A stretch of 36,190 bases of DNA. Source: Candidatus Hydrogenedentota bacterium. Its GTDB lineage: Bacteria; Hydrogenedentota; Hydrogenedentia; Hydrogenedentales; CAIZGN01. Of the stretch, positions 23,050-31,588 are shown piece after piece (position 1 is the first letter of the stretch; each line of letters starts with the position of its first letter). The notes beneath the pieces are model-generated. The model was not told the origin of the DNA. It made no database searches and was given only the letters and a program-made list of their open reading frames with translations. Location of the stretch: NCBI GenBank assembly GCA_903932505.1, contig CAIZGN010000464.1, positions 1-36,190 on the forward strand, given 5' to 3'. The translations under genes and the position numbers were made by a program.

Positions 23050-25128
23050 ATGAACCTCATCGCGGCACTTATACTCATTCCCATGCACGCACTGGCCGCA
23101 TCACAGGCCGTGGATACCTCGGTAACGCCGCTCATCGATTTCGGTGCGATGGCTTTGCCTGATTTTGTCGTGCTCAACAACACCACCCTGGAGCGGGTGC
23201 CCTTTGAGAAGGGCAACGCCCGACTGGTGCATTTTGCGAAAGTCAACTGGCCCAACGTCTTCTTTCAGGCTCCGAATACCCCTTGGGATTGGAGCGGATA
23301 CACCGGCGTCGCTGTGTCGCTCTTCAACCCCGGTGAAGAGTCCGTAACCGCCTGCATGCGCGTGGACAATGCCGGGGGCGATGGGCAGCAGCACTGCAAC
23401 AGCGCCGAGGCTGGTATACCGCCCAAAGGCCACGCTGTGCTGACGCTGCGCTTCAACACCGGAACCGATGATCAGCTTTGGGGAATGCGGGGCGTGCCGG
23501 GGCTTGGGCCACGCGGCATCGGGCCAACGCTCGACGCATCCAAGATAACCGCCTTTCAAGTCTACCTTGGGCGTCCCACCACAACTTGCGAGCTTGTCTT
23601 CGAGAAGGCCTGGCTTTTTGGCAAGGGCAAACTCCCGGTGGCGATGCCGTTCATCGATCGTTTCGGTCAGTACAAGCACGCGCAATGGCCGGGTAAGCTT
23701 ACAAAGGAATCGGCCCTGCAGAAACGCCGAACGGCCGAAGCGCGCGAACTCAAGGCACGTCCTCAGGTCGCCGCGCGAGATAGCTTTGGTGGTTGGGCGG
23801 ACGGACCACAGCGAGAGGCAACCGGCTGGTTTCGCACCGAAAAAATCGATGGAAAGTGGTGGCTCATCACCCCCGAAGGCCACCTCTTTTTTTCGCTCGG
23901 CGTGGACTGCGTGAACACCGGCGAGCTTACCTTTGTCACTGGTCGCGATGAATGGTTTGCTGAACTGCCCGACCGCAATCAGGGATCCTTCGCTGCACTA
24001 TACACTGAAGTGCAAGGGGCCCACAGTGGCTCCGAAATTATCGGAGGAAAAGGCTGGGCCTTTAGTTTCTATCGCGCCAATCTAATCCGCAAGTACGGCG
24101 ACAACTGGGGCGAGCAATGGCGCAACCTTGCGTATGCGCGTCTACGCTCCTGGGGTTTCAACACGGTCGCCAATTGGTCACAGGCGGATGTTATCAACAG
24201 CTCCACGCTGCCCTATGTCGTCAGCACCAGCATCAGCGATGTGCGCCCCATTACTGGCGGCACAGGGTATTGGTCAAAAATGAAGGACGTCTTCGCCCCC
24301 GAATTCGAGGCCCGCGCTGACGCCGCCTTCCAGTGGGTGGCGGCCGCCCATGCGAAAAACCCCCTCTGCATCGGTTACTTCGCGGATAACGAATTGGCGT
24401 GGGAAGGCTTCCAGCGTGGCATCCTCGAAAGCCCAACAGACCAACCCTGTCGACAGGCATTCATCGCTGACCTGCAGGCGAGATACACAAGCCTCCCCGC
24501 ATTGAACACGGCGTGGGGCACGACCGCAGAATCCTGGGATGCCCTGCGCACCCCCGGTACGCCCAACCCTGCGGCCAAAGCCGATCTGGACGCGTTCCTC
24601 TATCGCTTTTCCCGACGCTATTTTGACGTTGTCGCCGCCGCCTGCCGCAAATATGCGCCGCACCAGCTCTACCTGGGATGCCGCTTTGCAGGACCGCCCA
24701 CCCGCGAAACCGAACGCGCCTGTGCCGAAGTTGTTGATGTCATGAGCTACAACCTCTATTACAGCACGCTCCCCGCCGACCAATGGGTCGGCGACCGCGA
24801 TTTGGGCAAGCCCATCGTAATCGGGGAATTTCACTTCGGTGCGCTGGATCGGGGCATGTTCCATACCGGACTCCGCGCCACCGCGAACCAGAAAGAGCGC
24901 GCGGAATGCTACGCAAAATACGTGCGCAGCGTGGCCAGCCATCCCGCCTTCGTCGGCTGCCATTGGTTTCAGTTCGTCGACGAACCCAACACCGGCCGCT
25001 GGTTTGACGGCGAAAACTACAACATCGGATTCATCGACGTTACCGACACCCCCTACAAGGAAATGGTCAAATCAGCCCGGCGCGTCCACGCGGAGCTTTA
25101 CCCCTATCGCTACGCCCAAGCCCAATAA
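23050..25128 (+). CDS. Secreted GH50/agarase-like glycoside hydrolase
   Basis: The 692-residue product has a signal peptide (1-17, ALA-A), an N-terminal beta-rich domain (about 25-195) resembling a carbohydrate-binding module, and a TIM-barrel catalytic region. Family-like signatures are FIDRFGQYKHAQWPGK (201-216), DGKWWLITPEGHLFFSLGVD, FADNE (444-448) with E448 as probable acid/base, and VIGEFHFG (590-597) with E593 as probable nucleophile. The layout DxxGQ...GKWWLVxPEGHxFFS resembles GH50 beta-agarases; the substrate could be another galactan or glycan. GGAG lies about 11 bases before the ATG. The gene sits alone between glycosyltransferase genes and a convergent operon. Confidence 0.75.
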   Translation: MNLIAALILIPMHALAASQAVDTSVTPLIDFGAMALPDFVVLNNTTLERVPFEKGNARLVHFAKVNWPNVFFQAPNTPWDWSGYTGVAVSLFNPGEESVTACMRVDNAGGDGQQHCNSAEAGIPPKGHAVLTLRFNTGTDDQLWGMRGVPGLGPRGIGPTLDASKITAFQVYLGRPTTTCELVFEKAWLFGKGKLPVAMPFIDRFGQYKHAQWPGKLTKESALQKRRTAEARELKARPQVAARDSFGGWADGPQREATGWFRTEKIDGKWWLITPEGHLFFSLGVDCVNTGELTFVTGRDEWFAELPDRNQGSFAALYTEVQGAHSGSEIIGGKGWAFSFYRANLIRKYGDNWGEQWRNLAYARLRSWGFNTVANWSQADVINSSTLPYVVSTSISDVRPITGGTGYWSKMKDVFAPEFEARADAAFQWVAAAHAKNPLCIGYFADNELAWEGFQRGILESPTDQPCRQAFIADLQARYTSLPALNTAWGTTAESWDALRTPGTPNPAAKADLDAFLYRFSRRYFDVVAAACRKYAPHQLYLGCRFAGPPTRETERACAEVVDVMSYNLYYSTLPADQWVGDRDLGKPIVIGEFHFGALDRGMFHTGLRATANQKERAECYAKYVRSVASHPAFVGCHWFQFVDEPNTGRWFDGENYNIGFIDVTDTPYKEMVKSARRVHAELYPYRYAQAQ

Positions 25129-25132
25129 GATC

Positions 25133-25164
25133 AAAAAAGGCGCGAATCCAAAAGGATACGCACC
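25133..25164 (-). terminator. Rho-independent terminator of the cysC operon
   Basis: Read on the minus strand, a stem with two mismatches (arms 25164-25154 and 25149-25139, TTTT loop) is followed by a six-T tract (25138-25133). It lies 37 bases past the cysC stop and just after the convergent hydrolase gene ends, so it could also limit plus-strand read-through. Confidence 0.65.
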
Positions 25165-25200
25165 TTCACAAAAAATTGAAGAAAAGGCGGGAGGCCGCGC

Positions 25201-25815
25201 CTACGCCGAAAGAAACACTCCACGACCCTCAAGGTACGCCAGCACCTTGGCGGCCGATTCCTCAAGACTATCCACGCCGGTGTCAATGACTAGTTCCGCG
25301 TTTTCAGGTTCTTCATACGGTGCCGAGATGCCCGTGAATTCCGGAATAAGCCCCGCACGCGCTTTCACGTACAAACCCTTGGGATCGCGCTGCTCGCAAA
25401 CGTCCAGTGCGCACTTCACATAGATCTCGATGAAGGAATCCGCGCTGATTTCACGCGCCTTGTCGCGATCGGCACGATACGGGGAAATGAACGCCGTCAG
25501 GGCAATCACGCCCGCGTCACAAAACAGCTTCGAAACTTCGCCGATGCGACGAATGTTCTCTTCGCGATCCGCCGGACTGAAACCGAGGTTCTTGTTCAGG
25601 CCGTGGCGGATGTTGTCACCGTCCAGCACATAGGTGCGGCATCCGCGATCGAAAAGCGCGTTTTCAACCGCATGCGCCAGCGTGGATTTTCCGGATCCGG
25701 AAAGCCCCGTGAACCACAAAACGACCGCCTTGTGCCCGTTTTGCTTTTCGCGATCCGCCCGAACGACATCGGCATGATGCCAGGTGATATTGGTTGCTTT
25801 GACTTCGTCAGCCAT
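25201..25815 (-). CDS. cysC: Adenylylsulfate (APS) kinase
   Basis: CysC phosphorylates adenosine 5'-phosphosulfate to PAPS, the sulfate donor for reduction or sulfotransferases. The 204-residue product has the P-loop GLSGSGKS (37-44), [11 protein letters not shown] (64-74), the conserved [10 protein letters not shown] (109-118) with Ser111 at the position of the E. coli phosphoserine, and GLYVKARAG. It is a stand-alone kinase without fused sulfurylase. The ATG at 25815 has AAAGGAG about 9 bases upstream. It is last in a minus-strand operon after a UDP-sugar dehydrogenase, suggesting PAPS for a sulfated surface glycan rather than assimilation; that is inference. Confidence 0.94.
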   Translation of the reverse strand: MADEVKATNITWHHADVVRADREKQNGHKAVVLWFTGLSGSGKSTLAHAVENALFDRGCRTYVLDGDNIRHGLNKNLGFSPADREENIRRIGEVSKLFCDAGVIALTAFISPYRADRDKAREISADSFIEIYVKCALDVCEQRDPKGLYVKARAGLIPEFTGISAPYEEPENAELVIDTGVDSLEESAAKVLAYLEGRGVFLSA

Positions 25816-25904
25816 GATACTCCACTCCTTTGGTGATATTTCGTAGTAGGGTTCAGGAAGTTGGGAGTATAACAAGAGAACCCGTCGGGAAACCAACCCG
25901 TCAT

Positions 25905-27164
25905 TCATGCACTCGCCGCACCCAGACGCCGCACGTGAAACCCGGCCGCACGCCACGCCTCGGCGTTTAGCGCATTGCGTGTGTCAAAAAGCCGCCGTCC
26001 GCGCATGAGCTGCCCCGCAACCGCCGGGTCGATGGCTAGATATTCGCTATGGTCGGTGAGCAGCGCCACGCAATCGGAGTCCCGGAGCGCATCCTCCAGA
26101 CTCGCGGTCCACGCTGAACCTTCACTCACATGCGGGTCATACGCGCAAACGGTAAGCCCCGCCTCCATCAACCCATGCACCACATGAACCGCCGGACTTT
26201 CCCGGACATCATCCACATTGCCTTTGTAGGCCAGCCCCAAGATGGTGACTTTCGGCTTTTCGAGGCCCTCCGTCATCTCCCGCAACACCGACACCACATG
26301 TTTGGGCATTGAATCATTGCGCTCGCGGGCCATGCGGATGAGTTTTGCCTCTTCCGGGCACTTTTCCACCAAGAACCACGGATCAACCGAAATACAGTGT
26401 CCACCGACCCCCGGCCCGGCCGTGTGAAGCTGAACTCGAGGGTGACGGTTGGCAAAACGTGCCACTTCCCAATAATCGATCCCCAACTGCTCGCACAAGA
26501 GGGCAGCCTCATTGGCCAGCGCGATGTTCACATCGCGAAACGTGTTCTCCATGAGTTTCACCGTTTCAGCGGTCGTGTCTGTCGTCAGAAAAATCGTTCC
26601 CGCAGCAAAAGCGGCATACAATTCCCGCGCACGCTCTGCGCAGGCGGGTGTATGCCCGCCAATAATACGGTCATTCTCGATAAGCTCCCGCAGGATTTTT
26701 CCCGGCAGCACCCGTTCTGGACAATGCGCCAAAAAGAGGTCGGCCCCAATGGTCCATCCCGCGCTTTCAAACAGCGGCTTCAAGAGATTCGCACAGGTGC
26801 CCGGTGGCGAAGTGGATTCCAGAATGACCAGATTGTCCCGCCGCAGATGCGGCACGATCGATTCCGCTGCTGCCTTTACAAAACGCATGTCCGCGCGTTG
26901 ATCCGCTGTCAAGGGCGTGGGAACCGCGATGATAAACACATCTGCCGGGGCCGGTTCACGCACCGCTCGAAGATTGCCCGATTGCACGGCCGCCCGCACC
27001 ACGGTCTGAAGCCCCGGTTCCTCAATGTGAATCCCGCCCCCGCCCACCGTCTGTACAATAAAATCCGACACATCGACGCCCAGCACCTCAAAGCCGTTCG
27101 TCGCCAGCACACTGGCGGTCGGCAACCCGATATATCCCAAGCCCAACACACAAATCTTCTGCAT
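25905..27164 (-). CDS. wecC: UDP-N-acetyl-D-mannosamine dehydrogenase (WecC-like)
   Basis: The enzyme oxidises a UDP-sugar to the uronic acid with two NAD+. The 419-residue product has the Rossmann motif [10 protein letters not shown] (8-17), the ESTSPPGT segment (116-123), HCPERVLPG, the catalytic cysteine in [15 protein letters not shown] (C257), and a C-terminal UDP-binding domain with [25 protein letters not shown] is characteristic of the UDP-ManNAc dehydrogenase subgroup, but UDP-glucose or UDP-GlcNAc substrates cannot be excluded. It lies 29 bases after the CoA-transferase gene and 89 before cysC on the same strand. Confidence 0.88.
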   Translation of the reverse strand: MQKICVLGLGYIGLPTASVLATNGFEVLGVDVSDFIVQTVGGGGIHIEEPGLQTVVRAAVQSGNLRAVREPAPADVFIIAVPTPLTADQRADMRFVKAAAESIVPHLRRDNLVILESTSPPGTCANLLKPLFESAGWTIGADLFLAHCPERVLPGKILRELIENDRIIGGHTPACAERARELYAAFAAGTIFLTTDTTAETVKLMENTFRDVNIALANEAALLCEQLGIDYWEVARFANRHPRVQLHTAGPGVGGHCISVDPWFLVEKCPEEAKLIRMARERNDSMPKHVVSVLREMTEGLEKPKVTILGLAYKGNVDDVRESPAVHVVHGLMEAGLTVCAYDPHVSEGSAWTASLEDALRDSDCVALLTDHSEYLAIDPAVAGQLMRGRRLFDTRNALNAEAWRAAGFHVRRLGAASA

Positions 27165-27193
27165 GAAAATTTCTCTGCCTTCCTAAGCCAAAA

Positions 27194-28891
27194 TTACTTC
27201 TTGAATTCCAATCGAAACCCTTTCCCGGTCACAATGGAATCCTCCACCACCTGCACCTTGCCATCTTCAGGCAATACGATTCGCATCGGGCATTGCTCAA
27301 TAATATCCTTCTGCACATCGATGCCTGGCATCACCCGAAAAAGCTCCATGCCACGCGCCGTGAGCCGAAACGCCCCCACATGGGTCACATAGAACACATC
27401 TTTGCCCCGCTTCAGGGCCTCCGGCCCGCTAAACGTGACTTCACTCACACGCTCCACAAACTTGGGCTTGCCTGGATTGACCACACGCATTTTACCGCGC
27501 TCGATACGCAAGTCTGCACCCGCGCCCCAAGCGCAACAGAAAATGACGTGCTTCGCGCAGGTGGACAGGTCAATAAATCCACCGGGCCCGACGTAATTGA
27601 TCGCTCCTTCCCCCCGATACGACACGTTGTTGTTGCCCTCGGAATCAATTTCGAGCGCACCCAGAATGGCCGCATCAAGCCGCTTGTATATGCGCTCAAA
27701 GGCCTCCTTGGAAGATATGATTTCTTCGGGATTCACGGCCGCCCCGAAAAAGATGCCGGGGGTGGGCAAGCCGCCGAAAACGCCGCTTTCCGTCAGTAGG
27801 GTAATGTCGCGCATGGCACCGCTCTTGAAGAGCAGCCGGGACACCTCCTCGGGCAATCCAATACCAATATCCACAAAGTCACCCTTGTGCGCATGCTCGA
27901 CAAAAACCGAGGCGGTCAGCCGCGCAAGGGCATCGTCGACAGGCTTTCGTCGCGGCGTGATACCCAGCGTCTGGTTGACGAAGCGCACACGAGCGATGCT
28001 CTCGGCCATGCTGGCCTTGCTCTCCAGCGTGAAACAGTCCCAATGGCGACGGTGCGGAATGCTGGCCGTTTGCTCGGTGCCTTTCCAGACCACCACCGCA
28101 TCCACCTCACTGGCAGACAGCAAAATCTCGCCATGCCCCTTCTCGACAATCCGCCCGACATTGGCTATCACTGGCCCACCGTTGCGGCGGGCTGCCCGCG
28201 CCATCGCAACCGTATCCGCCACCAATGCCGCGTTCTTCCAATAGATATTACCCTCGCGGTCAGCGGAAGGCGCGTTGAAAACGGTCGCCTCGACCGGGGG
28301 CAGCGTAAACTTCAGACGTTCCTCCACCACCTCCACCAACTGGGCGTGGTCGCCCACAATGGGGGTGCCGCGTCCGGTACGCGGGTCGACAAAGGTGCCG
28401 ATTCCCGTATCGGTAATAATGGAATTCTCCCCGTGATCCATTCCACCGACCACCTGAACGAGAACCCCCAAGGGCAGGCAGTGAAATTCAATTTCCCCGC
28501 GATCCGTGAGGCGCAACAAGGTCTTGTAGGTTTCCGCATGGCCGGTGATGAATCGCTTGAGCAGGCCGGGCAGGCCTAGTTCCTCCATCGTGCCCGGAAT
28601 GCGTCCACGACCTCCGCTCCCGCCCAAGGTAATCGCGGTGAGGTTGTTGGGATGGCCTGTGGCTTCGAATTGCTCGCGAATCGCCCAGTAGAGAATGGAA
28701 CTGCGCATACTGGCGGCGAAACCCGCGACCCCCAGGGTTGCTCCGTCCGGAATGAGCTTCACGGCCTCACGCGCACTCATGAACTTCGGATTACCGGGCA
28801 CACGCTGGCAAGCCCCGGTGTTACGCTTATCCCAGGTTAGTCGCCAGCGCAGAATGTGCGCCAGAAGCCAGGCTTTGGTGGCAAGATTCAT
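27194..28891 (-). CDS. Family I acyl-CoA:carboxylate CoA-transferase (PCT/YdiF-like)
   Basis: The enzyme moves CoA between short-chain acids through a glutamyl-CoA intermediate. The ~565-residue product contains both CoA-transferase halves fused, as in propionate CoA-transferase and YdiF: LIPDGATLGVAGF near 47-58, then the C-terminal half with TESGVFGGLPTPG (E368, probable nucleophile), FGAAVNPEEII, SEGNNNVSYRGEGAINYVGPGGFIDLS. About 35 residues precede the family's usual start, with a hydrophobic AWLLAHILRW stretch. ATG 28891 has GGA 7 bases upstream; ATG 28903 is equally possible, while an upstream ATG at 28942 would sit at the predicted transcript start. Substrate acids are unknown. Confidence 0.85.
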   Translation of the reverse strand: MNLATKAWLLAHILRWRLTWDKRNTGACQRVPGNPKFMSAREAVKLIPDGATLGVAGFAASMRSSILYWAIREQFEATGHPNNLTAITLGGSGGRGRIPGTMEELGLPGLLKRFITGHAETYKTLLRLTDRGEIEFHCLPLGVLVQVVGGMDHGENSIITDTGIGTFVDPRTGRGTPIVGDHAQLVEVVEERLKFTLPPVEATVFNAPSADREGNIYWKNAALVADTVAMARAARRNGGPVIANVGRIVEKGHGEILLSASEVDAVVVWKGTEQTASIPHRRHWDCFTLESKASMAESIARVRFVNQTLGITPRRKPVDDALARLTASVFVEHAHKGDFVDIGIGLPEEVSRLLFKSGAMRDITLLTESGVFGGLPTPGIFFGAAVNPEEIISSKEAFERIYKRLDAAILGALEIDSEGNNNVSYRGEGAINYVGPGGFIDLSTCAKHVIFCCAWGAGADLRIERGKMRVVNPGKPKFVERVSEVTFSGPEALKRGKDVFYVTHVGAFRLTARGMELFRVMPGIDVQKDIIEQCPMRIVLPEDGKVQVVEDSIVTGKGFRLEFKK

Positions 28892-28950
28892 TGAGTATTC
28901 CATCTTGGGGTTTGGGTGCTTGCCTGCCATGCCGCAAAACACCGCGCGTG

Positions 28951-28980
28951 ATTATAGGGCTAGTCGGGCTCCTGCGGCAA
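28951..28980 (-). promoter_or_regulatory. Promoter of the CoA-transferase/wecC/cysC operon
   Basis: On the minus strand TTGCCG (28980-28975) is followed after 18 bases by a perfect TATAAT (28956-28951). Transcription would start near 28944, giving a 40-55 base leader. It lies divergent to the clpC promoter region. Confidence 0.5.
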
Positions 28981-29052
28981 GAACCATGGACTTAAGTCGA
29001 AGCACCCTGGCCAAGGCTGTCAAAAAAGGCGACTTGCGGGGTTGAGATGCGC

Positions 29053-29058
29053 TACAAT
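29053..29058 (+). promoter_or_regulatory. Candidate -10 element of clpC
   Basis: TACAAT lies 70 bases before the clpC ATG. The region 16-18 bases upstream (GACTTG) is a poor -35, so either an activator is needed or another sigma factor is used. No CIRCE-type inverted repeat (TTAGCACTC-N9-GAGTGCTAA) is visible. Confidence 0.35.
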
Positions 29059-29128
29059 ACCCGCTGGCAGACATTATGGGCCGCCGTCTGGACTCTCGGT
29101 TCAGGTGCGCGTAAAGAGGAAGATGTTT

Positions 29129-31588
29129 ATGTGGGAACGATTTACTGAACGTGCGAAGCACGTGGTAAGCACAGCGCGCGAGGAAGCTTCGCGCTTGGGC
29201 AGCGAATATGTCCGCACGGAGCACATCCTGCTGGGCCTGTGCCGTGAACCCGAAGGCATTGCAGCAAAGGCACTCAGTAACCTCGGCGTCGACACGGATG
29301 CCCTCGCCAGCGAAATCGAGCAGCAAATACAGCATGGTAACGCCGTCGTCGCCGGTGACGATATCGCTTTTACCCCCAGGGCCAAAAAGGTTCTCGAGCT
29401 AGCCGTCGAAGAGGCGCGGCGTTTCAACCATAGCTATATTGGCACCGAGCACATTCTTCTTGGCCTTCTCAAGGAAGGCGAGGGAATCGCCGCCAAGGTA
29501 CTCCAGGATATGAAGATAGACCTCGGCCGCATTCAGGCCGAAGTCGTCCGCCTGCTGGGCGACCAAGGAGCCAGCCCCTCGCAAGAAGCCCAAACCGCCC
29601 GAAAATCACAAACCCCGGCCCTCGATGCCTTTGGGCGGGATCTCACCCAATTGGCACGGGAAGACCGCTTGGATCCCGTCATTGGCCGTGAAAGCGAAAT
29701 TGAGCGTGTCATTCAGGTTTTGAGCCGACGCACCAAGAATAATCCCGTGCTCATTGGCGAAGCGGGCGTTGGTAAGACTGCCATCGTCGAGGGACTCGCC
29801 CAAGCCATTATCAACGGCGAAGTCCCCGATCTCCTGCTCAACCGTCGGGTTTTGACGCTCGATTTGGCCGGGGTGGTCGCAGGTACCAAGTATCGCGGAC
29901 AATTTGAAGAGCGCATGAAATCCGTCATGAAGGAAATTCGCCGCGCGGACAATATCATCCTTTTCATTGACGAATTACACACCATCGTGGGCGCAGGCGC
30001 GGCCGAAGGCGCGGTGGACGCCGCCAACATGCTCAAACCGGCTCTGGCGCGTGGCGAGCTGCAGTGTATCGGCGCTACCACCATGGACGAATACCGCAAA
30101 TACATCGAAAAGGATGCTGCCCTCGCACGTCGCTTCCAGATGATCATCGTCGAGGCACCCTCCGTCGCCCAAACCGTCGAAATCATCAAGGGCTTGCGCG
30201 ACAAATACGAGGTTCATCACCGCGTCAAATATTCTGACGAGGCCGTGCTGGCCGCCGCCAAGCTCTCCAACCAATATATTGCCGACCGTTTCCTTCCCGA
30301 CAAGGCCGTCGATGTGATCGACGAGGCGGGCAGTCGCGCACGTCTGCAAATTACCACGCGCCCCAAAGAACTCAAGGAAATCGAGAAGAATATCGAGGCG
30401 GTCACGCAGGAAAAAGAAGACGCCATCCGCCATCAGGAATATGAGAAGGCTGCCAGCCTCCGCGACAAGGAGCGAACCCTCATCGCCTCGCTTGATGAAA
30501 AGAAACGGGCTTGGGAGCGTCAGCGGGACTCCTCCGAATCCATCATAACCGAGGAAGACATCGCCTACATCGTCTCAAAGTGGACCGGTGTGCCCCTCAC
30601 CAAGATCGAGGAATCCGAGACCGGCCGTCTACTGCGCATGCGCGAGGAACTTCACCGTTCCATCGTCGGCCAGAATGACGCCATCGACGCCATTACCCGC
30701 GCCATACAACGCTCGCGCGCGGGCCTGCGCGATCACAATCGACCCGTCGGCTCTTTCCTCTTCCTCGGGCCTACCGGGGTTGGCAAGACCCTTCTGGCCA
30801 AATGCCTCGCCGAATTTCTCTTCGGCAACGAAGAAGCCCTCATCACCATCGACATGTCTGAGTATATGGAAAAATTCGCAGTTTCGCGCCTCGCAGGCGC
30901 GCCTCCCGGCTACGTCGGCTACAATGAAGGTGGGCAACTGACCGAGCAGGTGCGTCGTCGCCCCTATTCCGTTGTACTCTTCGACGAAATCGAAAAAGCC
31001 CATCCCGATGTCTTCAATACCCTCCTCCAAATTCTTGAAGAAGGGCAGATGACGGACTCCACCGGGCGCAAGGTCGACTTTCGTAACACAGTCATCGTTA
31101 TGACCTCCAATGTCGGGGCGCGCCGCATGGCCCAGAACGTCTCTCTGGGATTCCACCGCGACGTCGAAGGCGAAGAATATCAGCGAATGCGCGACCGGGT
31201 TGTCGAAGAAGCGAAGAAGATTTTCAACCCGGAATTCATGAATCGCGTGGACGAAGTGCTCACCTTCCACCGCCTTAGCGAAACCGAAATGCTTACGATT
31301 GTTGACATTCAGGTGTCCAAAGTGATAGATCGTGTAGCTGAGAAGGACTTGTATATCGCTCTGAGTGCTGAAGCCAAGGCGTTCTTGGTTCAGCACGGCA
31401 GCAGTGAGGAATATGGTGCGCGACCGTTGCGTCGCGCGGTACAGCGTTACGTCGAGGATCCCTTGGCGGAGCTCTTGCTGCGTGGCGACTTGCCGGTTGG
31501 CACCCGCATTGACGTACATCCGTGTGAAACGGAAGACCGGCTCCAGTTCGAAACCGCAATCTTGGCCGCGGAAGGAATAGCTCCTTGA
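29129..31588 (+). CDS. clpC: ATP-dependent Clp protease ATPase subunit ClpC
   Basis: ClpC unfolds substrate proteins and feeds them to ClpP. The 819-residue product has two Clp-N repeats (about 3-145), NBD1 with Walker A GEAGVGKT (210-217) and Walker B LFIDELH (278-284), a UVR-type middle segment (about 425-450), NBD2 with Walker A GPTGVGKT (547-554) and [12 protein letters not shown] (~617-628), a ClpP-docking LGF loop near residue 668, and a short C-terminal domain. The UVR motif distinguishes ClpC from ClpA and ClpB. The ATG at 29129 is preferred: AGAGGA is about 9 bases upstream, whereas the ATG two codons earlier is only 3. The stop overlaps bamA's TTG. Confidence 0.95.
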   Translation: MWERFTERAKHVVSTAREEASRLGSEYVRTEHILLGLCREPEGIAAKALSNLGVDTDALASEIEQQIQHGNAVVAGDDIAFTPRAKKVLELAVEEARRFNHSYIGTEHILLGLLKEGEGIAAKVLQDMKIDLGRIQAEVVRLLGDQGASPSQEAQTARKSQTPALDAFGRDLTQLAREDRLDPVIGRESEIERVIQVLSRRTKNNPVLIGEAGVGKTAIVEGLAQAIINGEVPDLLLNRRVLTLDLAGVVAGTKYRGQFEERMKSVMKEIRRADNIILFIDELHTIVGAGAAEGAVDAANMLKPALARGELQCIGATTMDEYRKYIEKDAALARRFQMIIVEAPSVAQTVEIIKGLRDKYEVHHRVKYSDEAVLAAAKLSNQYIADRFLPDKAVDVIDEAGSRARLQITTRPKELKEIEKNIEAVTQEKEDAIRHQEYEKAASLRDKERTLIASLDEKKRAWERQRDSSESIITEEDIAYIVSKWTGVPLTKIEESETGRLLRMREELHRSIVGQNDAIDAITRAIQRSRAGLRDHNRPVGSFLFLGPTGVGKTLLAKCLAEFLFGNEEALITIDMSEYMEKFAVSRLAGAPPGYVGYNEGGQLTEQVRRRPYSVVLFDEIEKAHPDVFNTLLQILEEGQMTDSTGRKVDFRNTVIVMTSNVGARRMAQNVSLGFHRDVEGEEYQRMRDRVVEEAKKIFNPEFMNRVDEVLTFHRLSETEMLTIVDIQVSKVIDRVAEKDLYIALSAEAKAFLVQHGSSEEYGARPLRRAVQRYVEDPLAELLLRGDLPVGTRIDVHPCETEDRLQFETAILAAEGIAP

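Noticed and set aside
26397-27392. Plus-strand open frame across wecC and the CoA-transferase
   Set aside because: Both minus-strand genes have intact active-site motifs, while this frame has none.
29041-29128. Earlier TTG start for clpC at 29042
   Set aside because: It would place the predicted -10 (29053-29058) inside the gene, and the extra 29 residues do not resemble any ClpC N-terminus; WERFTERA is the family start.
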